Positions 34,027-43,204 of a stretch of 64,000 nucleotides of DNA are shown here, piece by piece. Under the pieces are notes generated by a model. That model did no database searches. It was not told the DNA's origin and saw only the letters and a program-made list of their open reading frames with translations. The translations under genes and the position numbers were made by a program. How positions within the stretch are numbered: the first letter of the stretch is position 1; each line of letters starts with the position of its first letter. Location: positions 124,001 through 188,000 of the forward strand of contig CAWGFN010000004.1 in the NCBI GenBank assembly GCA_963821885.1, given 5' to 3'. Origin of the DNA: Oleiagrimonas sp963821885 (GTDB lineage: Bacteria > Pseudomonadota > Gammaproteobacteria > Xanthomonadales > Rhodanobacteraceae).

Positions 34027-35919
34027 TCAGTCGAGCAGCGTACCGGCGGCCACCAGCTCGCACACACGGCGCACGTCGCCGTCCATCGGCCGGTCGCCAC
34101 GCATGAAGGTGATGTGTTCGCGCAGGCGCGCCAACGCCTGCTGCACCGGCCGGCCGGCGTGGAATGCCTCGGCCTCGGCCAGCGCGGCCATCAGCGCACG
34201 CACTTCCTCGACGTATTGCGCATGCTGCGCATGGTCCTCCCGCGGCGCGCCAGACACCTTGGCGGCCAGCGCCTGCCAGTCGCCCTGGCGGGCCAGGTCG
34301 CGGGCGGCATTGAGCATGTCCTGGCGGTACTCCAGGGCCTGCGCGGCGGTGTACAGCTCCAGCGCGAGGGCGTGACCCAGGTCCTCGGTCATCTCCAGCA
34401 CGTGGCGCGCCTCGTTGGCGCCCATCGACACGTGGTCCTCGGCGTTGGCGCTGGTGGGCACCGAATAGACCGAGGCCGGGTGCGCGCGCGTGGCCAGGTC
34501 GTTGACCAGGGCGGCGGCGGTGTACTGCACGATCATGAAGCCCGAATCGGTGGCGTCCTCGTTGCCGGTCAGGAAGGCCGGCAGGCCGTCGTTGTTGGCC
34601 GGGTCCACCAGCTTGTTCAGGCGCCGCTCGGAAATCGATGCCAGCACCGGGATGGCCGCCTTCACGTAGCTCATGGCCAGCGCCAGCGGCATGCCGTGGA
34701 AGTGTCCGGCCGATATCACCTGGTCCTCGATGAAGCGCGGGTTGACCGCGTCCGGGAACACCAGCGGATTGTCGGTGACGGCGTTGAGCTCGATGTCGAT
34801 CACGCGTTCGGCCTGGGCCACCGCGTCACGCACCGCGCCGTGCACCTGCGGCATGCAGCGCAGGCAGTAGGCATCCTGCGGCTGGTGCTTCTTGCCGCCC
34901 TTGAACGGCAGGAAGCGGCTGTAGAACGCCTCGCGCCCGTGGCGCTGGTTGGCCGGCACCCAGTCCCAATGGATGTCGAAGCGCTGCGCCTGCGCCTCGG
35001 GCGTGTGCCAGGCCTCGACGGTCCACGGGCGGAACCGCGGCACCAGATGGTAGGGGATGTCGACCAGGGTGGAGCCGTCCAGCAACGCGCGCATACGCCG
35101 CGCGGTCTCGACCTGCCCCGGATGCGGACGCAGCGCGTGCACTTCCTCGCGCAGCGCGCCACTGCGACCGGCGAAGGCGTCCAGCGACATCGCCGCGGCC
35201 AGGTCCGCCGTGGCCAGCAGCTGGCGCATCTTTTCCAGCGCCAGAACGGCCGTGGCCAGCATCTGCGTGGTGCCGTTGTTCAGCGCCAGGCCTTCCTTGA
35301 AGGACAGGCGCACCGGTTCCAGGCCGGCACGCGCCAGGGCCTCGGCGCCGGGCAGTCGCTGGCCGTCGAAGAACGCCTCGCCGCCGCCAAGCAGGACGAT
35401 GGCCAGGTGCGAGAGCGGCGCCAGGTCGCCGGAGGCGCCGACCGAACCCTTCTGCGGGATCACCGGGATCACGCCACGGTTGAGCAGCGCCACCAGCGCC
35501 TTGAGGGTGTCCTCGCGGATGCCCGAATGGCCGCGCATCAGCGTATTGATGCGGATCACCAGCATGGCCCGCACCACGTCGACGCCGAATGGCGCGCCCA
35601 CGCATACCGCGTGGGTGACGATGAGGTTGTGCTGCAGTTCCTCCATCAGCGTGCCGTCGGGCGCGTCCGGATGCCCACCGGGCATCTCGTCGCGCGCGCG
35701 ATGGGCGCCCAGCAGGCGGTCGGCGTTGCTGCCGAAGCCGGTGGTCACGCCGTAGATGGGCTCGCCACAGTCGACCTTCTCGGCCAGGAACGCGGCCGCC
35801 TTGCGCACCTTCGCCAGTTGCGCCTCGTCCAGCGCGACAGCGGCACCGGCGGCCACCTGCGCGACCTGCGCGCGCGTCAATGAATGACCGTCGAGAACGA
35901 TCGTGTCTTGCGTGCTCAT
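34027..35919 (-). CDS. hutH: Histidine ammonia-lyase-like aromatic amino acid lyase, long variant
   Basis: A 630-residue HAL/PAL superfamily enzyme. The MIO cofactor is formed from Ala162-Ser163-Gly164 in GSVGASGDLAPLSH; the active-site Tyr lies in IYGVTTGFGS (Tyr56); NLIVTHAVCVG is the HAL-type position that in Pseudomonas HutH reads NLVLSHAAGVG. Known bacterial HutH is about 510 residues. The extra length comes from about 20 residues after Gly64, a 55-residue insertion at about 285-345 (ending at the QDAYCLRCMPQVHGA block), and a C-terminal extension of about 70 residues. No other hut gene is nearby; the gene follows hisS at a 19-bp distance and may be co-transcribed with it. Substrate could be histidine or another aromatic amino acid; I am only moderately sure of the name. 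Confidence 0.8.
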   Translation of the reverse strand: MSTQDTIVLDGHSLTRAQVAQVAAGAAVALDEAQLAKVRKAAAFLAEKVDCGEPIYGVTTGFGSNADRLLGAHRARDEMPGGHPDAPDGTLMEELQHNLIVTHAVCVGAPFGVDVVRAMLVIRINTLMRGHSGIREDTLKALVALLNRGVIPVIPQKGSVGASGDLAPLSHLAIVLLGGGEAFFDGQRLPGAEALARAGLEPVRLSFKEGLALNNGTTQMLATAVLALEKMRQLLATADLAAAMSLDAFAGRSGALREEVHALRPHPGQVETARRMRALLDGSTLVDIPYHLVPRFRPWTVEAWHTPEAQAQRFDIHWDWVPANQRHGREAFYSRFLPFKGGKKHQPQDAYCLRCMPQVHGAVRDAVAQAERVIDIELNAVTDNPLVFPDAVNPRFIEDQVISAGHFHGMPLALAMSYVKAAIPVLASISERRLNKLVDPANNDGLPAFLTGNEDATDSGFMIVQYTAAALVNDLATRAHPASVYSVPTSANAEDHVSMGANEARHVLEMTEDLGHALALELYTAAQALEYRQDMLNAARDLARQGDWQALAAKVSGAPREDHAQHAQYVEEVRALMAALAEAEAFHAGRPVQQALARLREHITFMRGDRPMDGDVRRVCELVAAGTLLD

Positions 35920-35937
35920 GCCGAGTCCTCGAAGATC

Positions 35938-37323
35938 CTAGTCGTGCGCCGCGGGCATCACCGCGGCCTGTTCCAGCTCCACCCGCAGCGTCTTGATCAG
36001 CTCGCTGCGCGGCACCTCGAACTGGTCGTTGCGGCGCATGTCCTTGACCGTCACCGTGCCCTTGGCCAGCTCGTCCTCGCCCAGCACCAGCACGAAGCGG
36101 ATGCCGGCGCGGTCGGCGTGCTTGAACTGCTTGCCCAGCTTGCCCGCCTCCATCACCGTCTCGGTGGCGATGCCGCCGGCGCGCAACTCCCCGGCCAGCG
36201 CCAGGTAGTCGGCCAGGTGCGCCTCGTCCATCTGCGTGACCAGCGCCTGCACGGTGCTGTCGGCGGTGGAGATCAGGCCCGCCTCGCGCAGCTGCCAGAA
36301 CAATCGCGTGGCACCGATGGAGATGCCCACCCCGGGCAGCCGGGACTTGGTGTACTGGCTGGCCAGGTTGTCATAGCGCCCGCCCGAACAGATCGAGCCG
36401 ATCTCCGGATGCTCGTCCAGCGTGGTCTCGTAGACCATGCCGGTGTAGTAGTCGAGGCCGCGCGCGATCGACAGGTTCAGGGCGAAGCGTTCCTCGGGCA
36501 CGCCCAGGTCGCGCACCATGGTCAACACCTGCCTGAGTTCGTCGCGGCCTTCATCGAAGGTGGCGCTGCCCGCGCCCAATGCGTCCAGCTTTTCGATGGC
36601 GTCGGCCAGCGACGTCGAACGCACCTGCACGAATTGCAGGATCTTCCCGACCACGTCTTCGTCCAGGCCGAAGCCCTCGCCGGTCAGGGTCGCGCGCACC
36701 GCGTCGGCGCCGCGCTTGTCCAGCTTGTCGACCTCGCGCAGCACCCGCATCTGCTGCTCGCCGTCGGCTATCCCCAAGCCCTCGAAGAAACCGCGCATCA
36801 GCTTGCGGTGGTTGAGCTGGATGGTGAACGGACCGATGGCCAGGTCGCGGAACACGCCGTGGATGACGGCCGGAATCTCGGCGTCGTAGCGGATCGACAG
36901 GCTGTCCTTGCCGATCACGTCGATGTCGCACTGGTAGAACTCGCGGAAGCGGCCGCGCTGGGCGCGCTCGCCGCGGTACACGCGCTGGATCTGGTAGCGC
37001 CGGAACGGGAAGCTCAGTTCGCGTTCGTGCTCGGCCACGTAGCGCGCCAGCGGCACGGTCAGGTCGAAGCGCAGCGCCAGCTCGGGCTGGCCGTCCTTTT
37101 CCAGCGCCCCGGTCGACTGCACGAAGTACACCTGGCGCTCGGTCTCGCCGCCGGACTTGGTCAGCAGCACCTGGCTGAATTCCATCACCGGCGTCTCGAT
37201 GGGCAGGAAGCCGAACAGCCGGTAGTTGCGCGCGATGGTGTCCAGCATGCGCTGGAAGGCGATCTGGTCGCGCGGCAGCAACTCGAGCACGCCGGGCATG
37301 GTACGGGCCTGGGTCTGCGCCAT
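35938..37323 (-). CDS. hisS: Histidine-tRNA ligase
   Basis: Class II aminoacyl-tRNA synthetase, 461 residues. Motif 1/2 region ALRFDLTVPLARYV and RRYQIQRVYRGERAQRGRFREFYQCDIDVIG, the histidine-binding RGLDYYTGMVYE and motif 3 GGRYDNLASQYTKSRLPGVGISIGATRL, then the anticodon-binding domain from about residue 350. ATG 37323 is preceded by no strong Shine-Dalgarno sequence. Complete and intact, unlike several his biosynthesis genes. Confidence 0.97.
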   Translation of the reverse strand: MAQTQARTMPGVLELLPRDQIAFQRMLDTIARNYRLFGFLPIETPVMEFSQVLLTKSGGETERQVYFVQSTGALEKDGQPELALRFDLTVPLARYVAEHERELSFPFRRYQIQRVYRGERAQRGRFREFYQCDIDVIGKDSLSIRYDAEIPAVIHGVFRDLAIGPFTIQLNHRKLMRGFFEGLGIADGEQQMRVLREVDKLDKRGADAVRATLTGEGFGLDEDVVGKILQFVQVRSTSLADAIEKLDALGAGSATFDEGRDELRQVLTMVRDLGVPEERFALNLSIARGLDYYTGMVYETTLDEHPEIGSICSGGRYDNLASQYTKSRLPGVGISIGATRLFWQLREAGLISTADSTVQALVTQMDEAHLADYLALAGELRAGGIATETVMEAGKLGKQFKHADRAGIRFVLVLGEDELAKGTVTVKDMRRNDQFEVPRSELIKTLRVELEQAAVMPAAHD

Positions 37324-37502
37324 GGATTCCTCGTTTCGCGGACGGACTTAAGCGGGATGAACGGCCGGCCGGGGAACGCGCCCGCGATACCGGTTTGCCA
37401 GCCGCGTAGGGTAGCAGACTCGGCGTGCCGGATCGGAGCGCGAAGGGCCGCGGAATGGTTGCCAGCCGGTCGCCGGCGCATTATCATGCGCGGCTCCCGA
37501 GT

Positions 37503-37579
37503 CGGGGTGTAGCTCAGCCTGGTAGAGCGCTACGTTCGGGACGTAGAAGTCGCATGTTCGAATCATGTCACCCCGACCA
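37503..37579 (+). tRNA. tRNA-Pro (anticodon CGG)
   Basis: Cloverleaf with 7-bp acceptor (CGGGGTG/CACCCCG), GTTCGAATC T-arm, anticodon stem CTACG-CGTAG with loop TTCGGGA, and genomically encoded CCA. 77 nt. It sits directly upstream of the YaiO/GT2 operon and is followed by a terminator. Confidence 0.97.
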
Positions 37580-37591
37580 ATCTGTTTCGCG

Positions 37592-37619
37592 CAAGGCCCC
37601 CGCATCGTCGGGGGCCTTG
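37592..37619 (+). terminator. Terminator of tRNA-Pro
   Basis: CAAGGCCCCCG (37592-37602) pairs with CGGGGGCCTTG (37609-37619), an 11-bp perfect stem starting 13 bp after the tRNA CCA, followed by a short T-containing tract. Confidence 0.75.
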
Positions 37620-37672
37620 TCGTATCGGGGCGGCGGGTTCCGCCCCCACCCGACCGCTGGCATGATGCAAGC

Positions 37673-38491
37673 ATGAATCCTACGGGCCCTGCCGCCGCGG
37701 ATCGAACCCGCTCCACCCGTGACCTCGGCCGCTTCCTGGCCGCCGGCGTGCTGGCCTTGGGGCTGGTCACGGCGAGCGCGCGCGCGACGCCGCCGTCCAG
37801 CGCCGTCAGCGCCTCGATGCAGGCCAGCGACGCGCGCATCGCCGGACGCGACGACACCTGGACCACGCAGTGGCTGCAATGGGACTGGCGCGACGCGCGG
37901 GGCGGCCTGTTCGCGCGCGCCGAGCGCCGCGCCCGCGACAGCGGCAGCGGCCCGCTGGCCACCCTGGGCGGGCATTGGATCGGCGCGCACTGGATCGTCT
38001 CCGGCCAGATCGAAGCCGGTTCCGGACCCGCCTTCATCCCCCGGCACGCGGCGGAAATCCATGCGGGATATCGACTGGACGCCAGTCACGTGATCCGCGC
38101 CGGTTATCGCCAGGCCGCGTATCACGGCTCGACCCTGCGCCTGTGGTCCGTTTCCGGCCTGCTGTACCGCGGCGACGACGAGTGGGAGCTGGGGCTGCGC
38201 CAGGGCACGCTGGACACCGCCCGCGCCCAGCGCATTGCCTACGCCCTGTTGCGCGGACAATGGGGCTGCGGCCCGCACCTGACCTGCGGCGTGCGGGCCA
38301 GCGCCGGACGCAACCTGTTCGGCGCCGACGAGCCGGGCCTCGACACGGGCAACGGCTGGCAGGCCGGAGGCTTTTTCGCCTACCACCTCACGAAGGCCGA
38401 CAGCCTGCGCCTGGACCTCGACGCCGGGCGCGCCTCGCGCTTCCGCCAGAACACCCTGGGCCTGACCTACCGGCATGCCCTGGATCGCTGA
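37673..38491 (+). CDS. YaiO-like outer membrane beta-barrel protein
   Basis: A 272-residue protein with a signal-like N-terminus (residues 1-38, FLAAGVLALGLVTASARA) and an amphipathic beta-strand pattern in which alternating aromatic and polar residues make a barrel (HAGYRLDASHVIRAGYRQAAYHGSTL, QRIAYALLRGQWGCGPHLTCG, FRQNTLGLTYRHALDR). Length and C-terminal pattern match the YaiO family, whose E. coli member is next to the glycosyltransferase gene yaiP. Its last 17 bp overlap the GT2 gene, so the two are coupled. Together they look like the export part and the synthase of an exopolysaccharide system. A single gene with no frameshift. Confidence 0.85.
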   Translation: MNPTGPAAADRTRSTRDLGRFLAAGVLALGLVTASARATPPSSAVSASMQASDARIAGRDDTWTTQWLQWDWRDARGGLFARAERRARDSGSGPLATLGGHWIGAHWIVSGQIEAGSGPAFIPRHAAEIHAGYRLDASHVIRAGYRQAAYHGSTLRLWSVSGLLYRGDDEWELGLRQGTLDTARAQRIAYALLRGQWGCGPHLTCGVRASAGRNLFGADEPGLDTGNGWQAGGFFAYHLTKADSLRLDLDAGRASRFRQNTLGLTYRHALDR

Positions 38492-41162
38492 CACCGCCCT
38501 GCTGCTGGTGGTGGCGGCCACGCTGGCCGCCTGGCTGGTCATGGTGGCCTGGGTCATGGGCAACCGGCTGCTGCACGATGCACGCAACCGTCGCATGGAC
38601 AGCGCCCTCGAGGACCTGCGCCAACCCGCCCTGGCGACGCTGGGGCGCGAGGAACGCATGGCCGCCGTCTACCGCATCCTCAAGGGCGTGCCGCTGCGCC
38701 AGCTGCAGTCCCTGATGATGTCGCCCGTGCTCCCCGACTGGGCCCGCGATGCCTGCTCGATGCAGGTCGAGCGCCTGCTCGGCCCCGCGCGCCTGCTGGC
38801 CACGGCGCACGCTGGACCGGCACGGGCGGGAAAGTGGCCCTGGATCTCTGCCCTGTTCGTGCTCGCCCGGGCCCGGCACAGCGAACGGCATGCGCTGCTG
38901 CAAAAGGCCCTGGCCTCCGGCGACGTCGACGTGCGCAACGCGGCCATCACCCTGCTGGGCGAACTGGGTGACGACACGGCGGCCCGCGTGCTGGTTGCCG
39001 GCATGCAGGCCGATCGCGAGCTGGGTGCGCGCATCGCCAGCCAGCTCGATGCCTTCCCGCACCCGGCCATCGCGCAGCTGCTGGCCCTGGCCGCCTCCGA
39101 TGACGCCGACGCGCGCGCCTGGGGGGCCATGCTGCTATGGCGCCATGCCCATCTCCCGGACGTCGCCGAACGCCTGCTGGTCCTGGCCGGCGACCCGGAC
39201 CCCGGCGTGCGCAAGGCCGCCCTGCAATCCCTCAACGAGGCGCCCTCGCCGCGTGCGGCCGCCGTCGCCCGCGCGCGGCTGGACGACCCTGCCGCCTTCG
39301 TGCGCGCCCACGCGGCGCGCACCCTGGCACGAGCGGCGCCGACAACGTGCGCCATCGACCTGGCGCCGCGTCTGGCCGACCCCGACTGGTGGGTGCGCCA
39401 GGCCGCCAGGGAATCGCTCTCGCGCCTGGACCCGGACGCACTGGCGCCGGTCATCGAGCTGCTCGATTCACCCGACCGCTTTGCCCGCAACGGCGCCGCC
39501 GACGTGCTCCAGGCCAGTGGCAGCGTGTCCCGCCTGGTGGCACAGGAACGCGCCGGTGGCCCGCAGGCCGCGCCGGCCCGCGCGCTGCTCGACCGCATCA
39601 TGCGCGCCGGCGAGCGACAGATGATCGGCGGCGAACGTCACGCGCACCCCAGCTGGCAGGGCGCTGCCGACCCGACCGCCGGGCGCCCGAATGCGGAGGG
39701 CACGCGACTGATGGCGCTGTTCAACCACCTGCTGGCCATCGGCTTCTGGCTGAGCATGGCCTACTTCGCGGCCAGCATGCTGTTCGCCTTCTTCGCCATG
39801 ACGGTGGCCTGGATCGAGAACGGCCGCCGCGAACGCGAGAGCCGCATCGAGGACTTCACCACCCTCAGAAGCTCGCGCTTCACCTTGCCGGTCAGCATCG
39901 TCTCGCCCGTGCTCAACGAGGAGGCCATGGCGGTCGCCGCCACGCGGTCGCTGCTCAACCAGCACTATCCGGAATTCGAGGTCATCGTGGTCGACGATGG
40001 CTCGACCGACGCCACCCTGGCACGCCTGCGTGAAGCCTTCGACCTGGAGCCGGTCGACGTGGCCCTGCGCCGGCAGCTGCCCTCCGCCGACGTCACCGCC
40101 ATCTACCGCAGCCGCACCGAGCCGCGCCTGAGCGTGATCAGCAAGCGCAACGCCGGCACCAAGGCCGACGCCGTCAACAGCGGCGTCAACCTGGCGCGCT
40201 ATCCCTACGTGTGCTGCGTGGACGGCGACACCATCTACGTGGCCAACGCGCTGCTGCGATCCATGTCGCACGTGACCGTGGATCCCGCGCACATCGTCGG
40301 CGCCACCAGCTTCTTCGGCGTCGGCAGCGAGCCCGAACGCCATGCCGGGCTGCGTCGCGGCTGGCGCACCCTGGACGACAGCCTGCTGTGCACCTACCAG
40401 CACCTGGACCTGATGCGCACGTTCCTGTCCTATCGCCTGGCCTTCAGCCGCCTGGACTGCATGCTGTGCAATTCCGGGGCCTTCGCCATCTGGCGCCGTG
40501 ACGTGCTGGTGGAGCTGGGCGGGTTCTCCACCGCCTTCACCTGCGAGGACATCGAGATGACCTTCCGGGTGCACGAACACAGCCTGCGCCAGCGGCTCGG
40601 CTACCGCATCCTGTCGCTGCCGCACATGGTCGCCGAGACCGAGGGACCGGACAGCGGCAAGGCGCTGGTCCGCCAGCGCGCGCGCTGGCAACGGGTTCTC
40701 ATGGAGTGCGTGTGGCACTACCGCTTCATGCTGCTGCGGCCGCGCTACCGCAACGTGGGCCTGCTCGGCCTGCCCTACCTGTGGCTGTTCGAGGCCCTGG
40801 CGCCACTGATGCAGTTGACTGCCTTGCTGACGCTGGCTTGCTCGATCGCGTTGGGGCTTCTGTCCTGGCCGGCCTATCTGGCCCTGCTCGCCGCGATGCT
40901 GTTCGTGACCGTGCTGCCGACCACCGCCGCCATCGGCATCCAGGACCACGCCTACCGTGACTACCGGCGCGGCGACCTCATGCGCATGATGCTGCTGGCG
41001 CCGCTGGACTTCCTGCTGTACCGCCCGCTGATCATGCTGGCCGGCCTGCGTGGCTACGTCGACTTCCTGCGCGGACACAAGGGGTGGGACAAGTTCGACC
41101 GCAACACGCGCCGCGCCGACGCTGCCGGCGGCGGCCACGACGGGGATGCCCCGCGCCCATGA
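38475..41162 (+). CDS. HEAT-repeat/processive GT2 glycosyltransferase fusion
   Basis: An 895-residue inner-membrane protein. A membrane helix (about 8-28) is followed by a cytoplasmic helical-repeat domain of HEAT type (about 130-385: VRNAAITLLGELGDD, VRKAALQSL, VRAHAARTLARAAP, WVRQAARESLSRLDP), a membrane segment (412-447), a GT2 domain with VVDDGST (507-511), CVDGDT (DxD at 583-585), CEDIEMTF (catalytic Asp near 692) and QRARW (QxxRW at 734-738), and C-terminal membrane helices (about 763-880). QxxRW and the membrane helices are hallmarks of processive synthases of the hyaluronan/poly-GlcNAc/cellulose group, which couple synthesis to translocation. The HEAT part is not part of standard synthases and may recruit partners or sense signals. 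Its start overlaps yaiO. Product polymer unknown. Confidence 0.9.
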   Translation: MPWIADTALLLVVAATLAAWLVMVAWVMGNRLLHDARNRRMDSALEDLRQPALATLGREERMAAVYRILKGVPLRQLQSLMMSPVLPDWARDACSMQVERLLGPARLLATAHAGPARAGKWPWISALFVLARARHSERHALLQKALASGDVDVRNAAITLLGELGDDTAARVLVAGMQADRELGARIASQLDAFPHPAIAQLLALAASDDADARAWGAMLLWRHAHLPDVAERLLVLAGDPDPGVRKAALQSLNEAPSPRAAAVARARLDDPAAFVRAHAARTLARAAPTTCAIDLAPRLADPDWWVRQAARESLSRLDPDALAPVIELLDSPDRFARNGAADVLQASGSVSRLVAQERAGGPQAAPARALLDRIMRAGERQMIGGERHAHPSWQGAADPTAGRPNAEGTRLMALFNHLLAIGFWLSMAYFAASMLFAFFAMTVAWIENGRRERESRIEDFTTLRSSRFTLPVSIVSPVLNEEAMAVAATRSLLNQHYPEFEVIVVDDGSTDATLARLREAFDLEPVDVALRRQLPSADVTAIYRSRTEPRLSVISKRNAGTKADAVNSGVNLARYPYVCCVDGDTIYVANALLRSMSHVTVDPAHIVGATSFFGVGSEPERHAGLRRGWRTLDDSLLCTYQHLDLMRTFLSYRLAFSRLDCMLCNSGAFAIWRRDVLVELGGFSTAFTCEDIEMTFRVHEHSLRQRLGYRILSLPHMVAETEGPDSGKALVRQRARWQRVLMECVWHYRFMLLRPRYRNVGLLGLPYLWLFEALAPLMQLTALLTLACSIALGLLSWPAYLALLAAMLFVTVLPTTAAIGIQDHAYRDYRRGDLMRMMLLAPLDFLLYRPLIMLAGLRGYVDFLRGHKGWDKFDRNTRRADAAGGGHDGDAPRP

Positions 41163-41183
41163 AAAACCCGGCCTCGGCCGGGT
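41162..41183 (-). terminator. Terminator of the pilZ operon
   Basis: ACCCGGCC (41166-41173) with GGCCGGGT (41176-41183); on the minus strand the stem is followed by a run of Ts (complement of 41162-41166), giving an intrinsic terminator 29 bp after the pilZ stop. Confidence 0.7.
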
Positions 41184-41211
41184 CTCGCGCACTGCGTGTC
41201 GGCACGCGCGG

Positions 41212-41568
41212 TCACATGGTCTGGGTCGGCTTTTCCGAACCGAGCTGGCCACCGAGGATCGATTCGATCTTGGTGCGCGCTTCCTCGCCGTCGGACGACT
41301 CGTTGAACTGGATGCCGATGCCGGCGGTGCGGTTGCCCTGCGCGCCGACCGGGGTGATCCACACCACCTTGCCCGCCACCGACAGACGCTCGCTGACTTC
41401 GGCCAGGCTGAGCAGCAACACCACCTCGTCGCCGAGGTCATAGCGCTGCGCCGTGGGCACGAACAGGCCGCCGCCCTTCAGGAACGGCATGTAGGCGTTG
41501 TACAACGCGCCGCGATCCTTGATTTTCAACGACAGGATGCCCTGCCGTGCTGCGCCTGCCACGCTCAT
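41212..41568 (-). CDS. pilZ: PilZ domain protein, type IV pilus assembly
   Basis: A 118-residue PilZ protein (GILSLKIKDRGALYNAYMPFLKGGGLFVPT, RYDLGDEVVLLLSL, NRTAGIGIQF). The c-di-GMP RxxxR and D/NxSxxG motifs of receptor PilZ domains are missing or altered, as in Pseudomonas and Xanthomonas PilZ, which does not bind c-di-GMP itself but contacts FimX and the PilB ATPase. Its FimX-type partner is encoded at 2.2 kb. Downstream of holB in the usual order mltG-tmk-holB-pilZ, 68-bp gap. Confidence 0.93.
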   Translation of the reverse strand: MSVAGAARQGILSLKIKDRGALYNAYMPFLKGGGLFVPTAQRYDLGDEVVLLLSLAEVSERLSVAGKVVWITPVGAQGNRTAGIGIQFNESSDGEEARTKIESILGGQLGSEKPTQTM

Positions 41569-41636
41569 GTCGGTACCTCCAGTTGGCGATGAGCTTGTGC
41601 CATCACCGTGCCCGGGTCAAGGGCAGACTCTGCATT

Positions 41637-42572
41637 TCAGCGCCACGTGGCCAGCAGTTCGAGCATCAGGAGATCCTTGCGCAGCGGTCCGTTCAGGGCC
41701 TCGCGCGCACGCGTGGCGCGCAGGTACCAGTCGGCCAGCTGGGTGTCGGACAGGCGCGATCCGAGCACCGTCGCCTGGCCGCTCGCCCGCCCGCGCATTT
41801 CCTCGACCGCCAGCTGGGCGGCGAACCACAGGCGCTGGGCGGGGGCGTCGCCCGACCATTCGGCGGCCATGGCCCCGGCTTCGCCGCGCCCCTCGGCCAG
41901 CGCGCGCAGGTCGTTGCGGACCTTGCCGCGTTCGGCCAGCTGCCCCTCGTCGGCCCAGCGCCGGGCCAGGCCCGGATTGCCACCCGCGGCGTCCAGCGCG
42001 TCACGGGGCTTGTCCACGCCCTGCTGCTCGAGCCAGGCCAGCGCGGTATCGCGGTCGGGCAGGCGGAAGTCGGCGCGTTGGCAGCGGCTGCGGATGGTCG
42101 CCGGCAGGCGCCACGGCGCATCGGCGACCAGGATCAGCAGCCGCGAGGCGCCGGGTTCCTCCAGTGTCTTGAGCAGGGCATTGTAGGCGGCGTTGTTCAT
42201 GGCATCGGCCGGATCGATGCAGGCGACCTGCCAACCGCCGAACTGGCTGACCTTGCTCAGGCGCTCGGAAAGGGCGCGGATCTGCTGCACCACGATCTCC
42301 TTGCGCAGCACGCCATCGCTGCGCTCCTCCAGCGAGACGCGGATGCGGTCCGGGTGCGTGCCCGCATCAAGAAACGTGCAGGCGCGGCAACGGCCACAGG
42401 CGTCGCCGTCGACCGGGGCGTCGCACAGCATCGCGCGCTGCAGGCGTTCGCTGAAGTCGCGCTTGCCCAGGCCGGGCGGACCGCTGAGCAGCAACGCGTG
42501 CGGCAACGAACCGGCCTGCCGGCGCTGCAGCAGACGCGCCCACGGTGCCTCGTGCCACGGCGGCGCGCTCAT
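41637..42572 (-). CDS. holB: DNA polymerase III subunit delta'
   Basis: Clamp-loader subunit of 311 residues with P-loop GPPGLGKRD, the zinc-binding CDAPVDGDACGRCRAC, the sensor region LLKTLEEPGASRLLILV and the C-terminal collar domain. Typical for this family. Its start overlaps tmk by 4 bp (ATGA). Confidence 0.95.
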   Translation of the reverse strand: MSAPPWHEAPWARLLQRRQAGSLPHALLLSGPPGLGKRDFSERLQRAMLCDAPVDGDACGRCRACTFLDAGTHPDRIRVSLEERSDGVLRKEIVVQQIRALSERLSKVSQFGGWQVACIDPADAMNNAAYNALLKTLEEPGASRLLILVADAPWRLPATIRSRCQRADFRLPDRDTALAWLEQQGVDKPRDALDAAGGNPGLARRWADEGQLAERGKVRNDLRALAEGRGEAGAMAAEWSGDAPAQRLWFAAQLAVEEMRGRASGQATVLGSRLSDTQLADWYLRATRAREALNGPLRKDLLMLELLATWR

Positions 42573-43204
42573 GCCCCGTCCCCGTCCAACAAGGCCTGGA
42601 GGGCCGCGACGGCCTGCGCCAGGACCTGCTGCGGCGACTGCTCGGCATCGATCACGCGGAAGCGACGCGGTTGCTCGGCAGCGCGTCGCATGTAGGCGGC
42701 GCGGATCCGTTCGAAGAAACCGTCGCCCTCGCGCTCGATGCGGTCGCTGGCCTCGCCGCGACCGGCGGCGCGCGCGCGACCGGCATCCACGGGCAGGTCC
42801 AGCAGAATGGTCAGGTCGGGCTGCAGCCCCATCGCGGCCCAGCGCTCCAGATCGGCGATGCGTTCACGCGGCTGGCCGCGGCCGCCGCCCTGGTAGGCGT
42901 AGCTGGCATCGGTGAAGCGGTCGCAGATCACCCAGCGGCCGCTCTCCAGCGCCGGCGCGATGGTCTCGCGCACCAGCTGAGCGCGTGAGGCGAACATCAG
43001 CAACAGCTCGGATTCGGCGCACATCCCGCGCAGGTCCGGGTCGAGCACCAGCTGGCGCACGCCCTCGCCCAGCGCGGTACCGCCGGGCTCGCGGGTGAAC
43101 AGCGGATCGACACCGTGTTCGCCCATCCACGCGCGCAGGCCTTCCAGCAGCGTGCTCTTGCCGGCGCCCTCGCCGCCCTCCAGGGTGATCAGCCGGCCCT
43201 TCAT
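42569..43204 (-). CDS. tmk: Thymidylate kinase
   Basis: A 211-residue dTMP kinase with P-loop ITLEGGEGAGKST, the DRFTDASYAYQGGGRG motif (DR(Y/F)) and the LID region with DRIEREGDGFF. ATG 43204 (MKGRLITLEGG) gives the normal start; overlaps with mltG at 43201-43204 and holB at the other end, so mltG-tmk-holB are coupled. Confidence 0.97.
   Translation of the reverse strand: MKGRLITLEGGEGAGKSTLLEGLRAWMGEHGVDPLFTREPGGTALGEGVRQLVLDPDLRGMCAESELLLMFASRAQLVRETIAPALESGRWVICDRFTDASYAYQGGGRGQPRERIADLERWAAMGLQPDLTILLDLPVDAGRARAAGRGEASDRIEREGDGFFERIRAAYMRRAAEQPRRFRVIDAEQSPQQVLAQAVAALQALLDGDGA

Noticed and set aside
37503..41162. Genomic island integrated at tRNA-Pro
   Set aside because: There is no integrase and no repeat of the tRNA 3' end after the GT2 gene; base composition matches the surroundings.
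39468..41441. 657-codon minus-strand frame antisense to the GT2 gene
   Set aside because: Composition typical of a mirror frame; the sense strand shows all GT2 motifs.
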